Source of the DNA: Clostridium sp. JN-1
Lineage (GTDB): Bacteria; Bacillota; Clostridia; Clostridiales; Clostridiaceae
Direction: 5' to 3'
Assembly (NCBI RefSeq): GCF_003718715.1
Contig: NZ_CP033465.1
Location: 1,116,001-1,180,000 of the forward strand
Length of the DNA: 64,000 bases
The translations under genes and the position numbers were made by a program. Under the pieces are notes generated by a model. The model saw only the letters and a program-made list of their open reading frames with translations. It did not search any database and was not told the DNA's origin. Shown here in pieces: positions 62,071-64,000 of the stretch. Position 1 is the first letter of the stretch. Every line of letters starts with the position of its first letter.

Positions 62071-63993
62071 ATGGACTTTGAGGAGTTAATAAAAAGAGAT
62101 AGAGAAAAAAGGAAAAAAAGTAAATTTGTAGGTACATTTTTAGATTACTTAGAATTGGTAAAAAAAAATCCTAATATTGCAGGTCTTGCTCACAAAAGAA
62201 TTTACGACATTATATCGAGCAAAGGTGTAGAAGTTTTAAAACCTGAGGAAAATCTTAGAGTAAGAAAAATATATGGAAATGAAACTATAAAAAGTTATGG
62301 CTTTTTTAAAAATGATTTTTTTGGAATTGATAAAGTTTTGATGAAGATAGCCAATTATTTCTATTCAGCAGCTATGGAGGGAGAAGAATCAAGACAAGTA
62401 CTTTATCTAGTTGGTCCAGTTGGATCAGGAAAATCATCTATAGTTGAATCAATAAAAAGAGCTCTTGAAGAAAGTGAACCAATATTTAGTCTAGAAGGCT
62501 GTCCTATGAGAGAAGAGCCGCTTCACCTTATACCTAAACATTTAAGACATGAATTTCAAGAAAAGTTAAATGTAAAAATTGAGGGAGATTTATGTCCAAA
62601 ATGCAGGTATAGATTAAAGGAGGAATTTGGTGGAGAATATGAAAAGTTTCCTGTAGCTAAAACGGAATTTTCCATAAGATCTAGAAAGGGCATAGGAGTT
62701 GTACCTCCAGTTGATCCAAATAATCAAGATACCTCCGTCTTAGTAGGATCTGTTGACATATCTAAAATGGATTTATATCCAGAAGATGATCCTAGAATAT
62801 TTTCATTAAATGGTGCTTTTAATATAGGAAATAGAGGAATAGTTGAATTTATAGAAGTATTTAAAAATGATGTTGAATATCTTCATACTATAATAACTGC
62901 AACTCAAGAAAAATCAATACCATCCCCAGGTAAAGGCTCTATGATATATTTTGATGGAGTCATAATTGCACATTCAAACGAAGCTGAATGGGATAAATTT
63001 AAGTCAGATCATACAAATGAAGCAGTATTAGATAGAATAGTAAAAGTTGAAGTGCCGTATTGTCTTGAATTAAATGAAGAAATTAAGATATATAAAAAGA
63101 TATTAAGTAAGAGTAACTTTAAAGCACACATATCACCTCATACTATTGAAGTTGCTGCCATGTTTGCTATTTTAACAAGACTTAAGCCTTCAAATAAGGT
63201 GGATCAACTTACAAAATTGAAGATATATAATGGAGAAGAAATAGTTGAAAAAGGTACTACAAAGAGAATAGATATAACGGAACTTAGAGAAGAAGCAGGA
63301 AGTAGAGAAGGTATGGATGGAATATCCACAAGATTTATAATAAAATCAATAGATAATGCCCTTTCAAACTCCGAGTTTGACTGTATAAATCCTTTAAGTG
63401 TTATGGACAGCATAATAAAGTCAATACGTGATCTGGACGCAGCTGATGATTTGAAGAAAAAGTACCTGGCATTTGTACAAGATACTATAAGAAAAGAGTA
63501 TAACAAGATATTAGAGAAAGAAATTACTAAAGCCTTTATACAAAGTTTTAGAGAACAAGCAGAAAGCTTATTTAATAACTATTTGGATCATTCAGAAGCT
63601 TATGTAAATAAGACTAAAATTAAGGATAATTCAACTGGAGAACAATTAGAACCAGATGAAAACTTTATGAGATCAATCGAGGAGCAAATAGGGATATCAG
63701 AAAGTTCAGCTAAAGGATTTAGATCAGATGTAACGTCATATATGTTTTATATGATGAGAAAAGGAGAAAAACTAGAGTATACATCATATGAACCACTAAA
63801 AGAAGCCATTGAGAAAAAGATTACTTCATCTGTAAGGGAAATGTCACGTATTATTACAAAGTCAAAAGTTAGGGATAAAGAACAGGATGAAAAGTATAAT
63901 TCGATGGTTGAGGAAATGAAGAAAAATGGATATTGTGATCACTGCTGCGATGTAATACTTAAATATGCGGCTAACAACTTATGGAAGGATTGA
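62071..63993 (+). CDS. prkA: PrkA-family serine protein kinase / AAA ATPase
   Basis: A 640-residue protein with an N-terminal AAA domain (Walker A GPVGSGKSSIVES, about residues 115-127) and a C-terminal kinase-like region. CPMREEPLHLIP, DLCPKCRYRL and the central LNGAFNIGNRGIVEFIEVFK are PrkA signatures. In Bacillus it is expressed in the mother cell during sporulation. It normally heads prkA-yhbH-spoVR; an ATG at 63998, three bases from the window end, is consistent with a following gene. TGGAGGT ribosome site. Confidence 0.94.
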   Translation: MDFEELIKRDREKRKKSKFVGTFLDYLELVKKNPNIAGLAHKRIYDIISSKGVEVLKPEENLRVRKIYGNETIKSYGFFKNDFFGIDKVLMKIANYFYSAAMEGEESRQVLYLVGPVGSGKSSIVESIKRALEESEPIFSLEGCPMREEPLHLIPKHLRHEFQEKLNVKIEGDLCPKCRYRLKEEFGGEYEKFPVAKTEFSIRSRKGIGVVPPVDPNNQDTSVLVGSVDISKMDLYPEDDPRIFSLNGAFNIGNRGIVEFIEVFKNDVEYLHTIITATQEKSIPSPGKGSMIYFDGVIIAHSNEAEWDKFKSDHTNEAVLDRIVKVEVPYCLELNEEIKIYKKILSKSNFKAHISPHTIEVAAMFAILTRLKPSNKVDQLTKLKIYNGEEIVEKGTTKRIDITELREEAGSREGMDGISTRFIIKSIDNALSNSEFDCINPLSVMDSIIKSIRDLDAADDLKKKYLAFVQDTIRKEYNKILEKEITKAFIQSFREQAESLFNNYLDHSEAYVNKTKIKDNSTGEQLEPDENFMRSIEEQIGISESSAKGFRSDVTSYMFYMMRKGEKLEYTSYEPLKEAIEKKITSSVREMSRIITKSKVRDKEQDEKYNSMVEEMKKNGYCDHCCDVILKYAANNLWKD

Positions 63994-64000
63994 TAGTATG

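Overview
The window is a 64 kb stretch of chromosome from a low-GC, endospore-forming, anaerobic Firmicute, almost certainly Clostridium sensu stricto. The signs are very AT-rich sequence, strong AGGAGG-type ribosome sites, many sporulation genes (spoIIIAA-AH, spoIVB, spo0A, spoIIM, gerW, prkA) and an Rnf operon preceded by an rseC-like gene. That last arrangement is the one known from acetogens such as C. ljungdahlii and C. autoethanogenum. The species cannot be fixed from sequence reading alone.

Layout. 1-10397: housekeeping genes, namely ylmH, divIVA, mtnN, a DksA/TraR zinc-finger protein, lspA, an RluD-type pseudouridine synthase, a PyrR-controlled pyrR-uraA pair, rqcH on the minus strand, dapF and a secreted beta-propeller-like protein. 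10398-13120: an agr-type peptide quorum-sensing cassette (agrD-agrC-agrB, minus strand, no agrA) lying between two direct copies of a ~185-bp structured repeat. 13273-19796: a type IV pilus operon (ATPase, platform protein, five pilin-like proteins, PilM/N/O-like assembly proteins) with unusually many TTG, GTG and apparent ATA start codons. 19970-26992: a broken Xaa-Pro peptidase gene, efp, a zinc-ribbon protein, the complete spoIIIA operon and an Asp23-family gene. 27169-37047: nusB-xseA-xseB-ispA, then a complete OLE RNA with its own promoter, its membrane partner gene oapA, then dxs-tlyA-nadK-argR-recN. 37220-49133: spoIVB, spo0A, nudF, spoIIM, a XerD-family gene with substituted catalytic residues, two D,D-carboxypeptidases, cca, scpAB, a third, composite repeat copy, gerW and a DUF2953 gene. 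49134-55380: a long leader containing a perfect 29-bp inverted repeat, then rseC-rnfCDGEAB. 55462-64000: a Gx-transporter-like gene and a NusG-domain-II gene, cax, a cold-shock gene, purL and prkA.

How it fits together. The sporulation genes cover the master regulator (spo0A, with an overlapping sigma-H promoter and 0A box), the engulfment machinery (spoIIM), the mother cell-forespore channel (spoIIIA) and the sigma-K checkpoint protease (spoIVB). The Rnf complex couples ferredoxin oxidation and NAD reduction to ion pumping. The OLE RNA/OapA ribonucleoprotein sits inside the isoprenoid and DNA-repair operon, its usual place.

The most notable items are the OLE RNA/OapA locus; the repeat family that flanks the agr cassette and abuts gene stop codons; an AgrD peptide with serine where the ring cysteine is expected; apparent ATA starts in the pilus operon; the altered XerD active site; and a PyrR site positioned to hide the uraA ribosome site.
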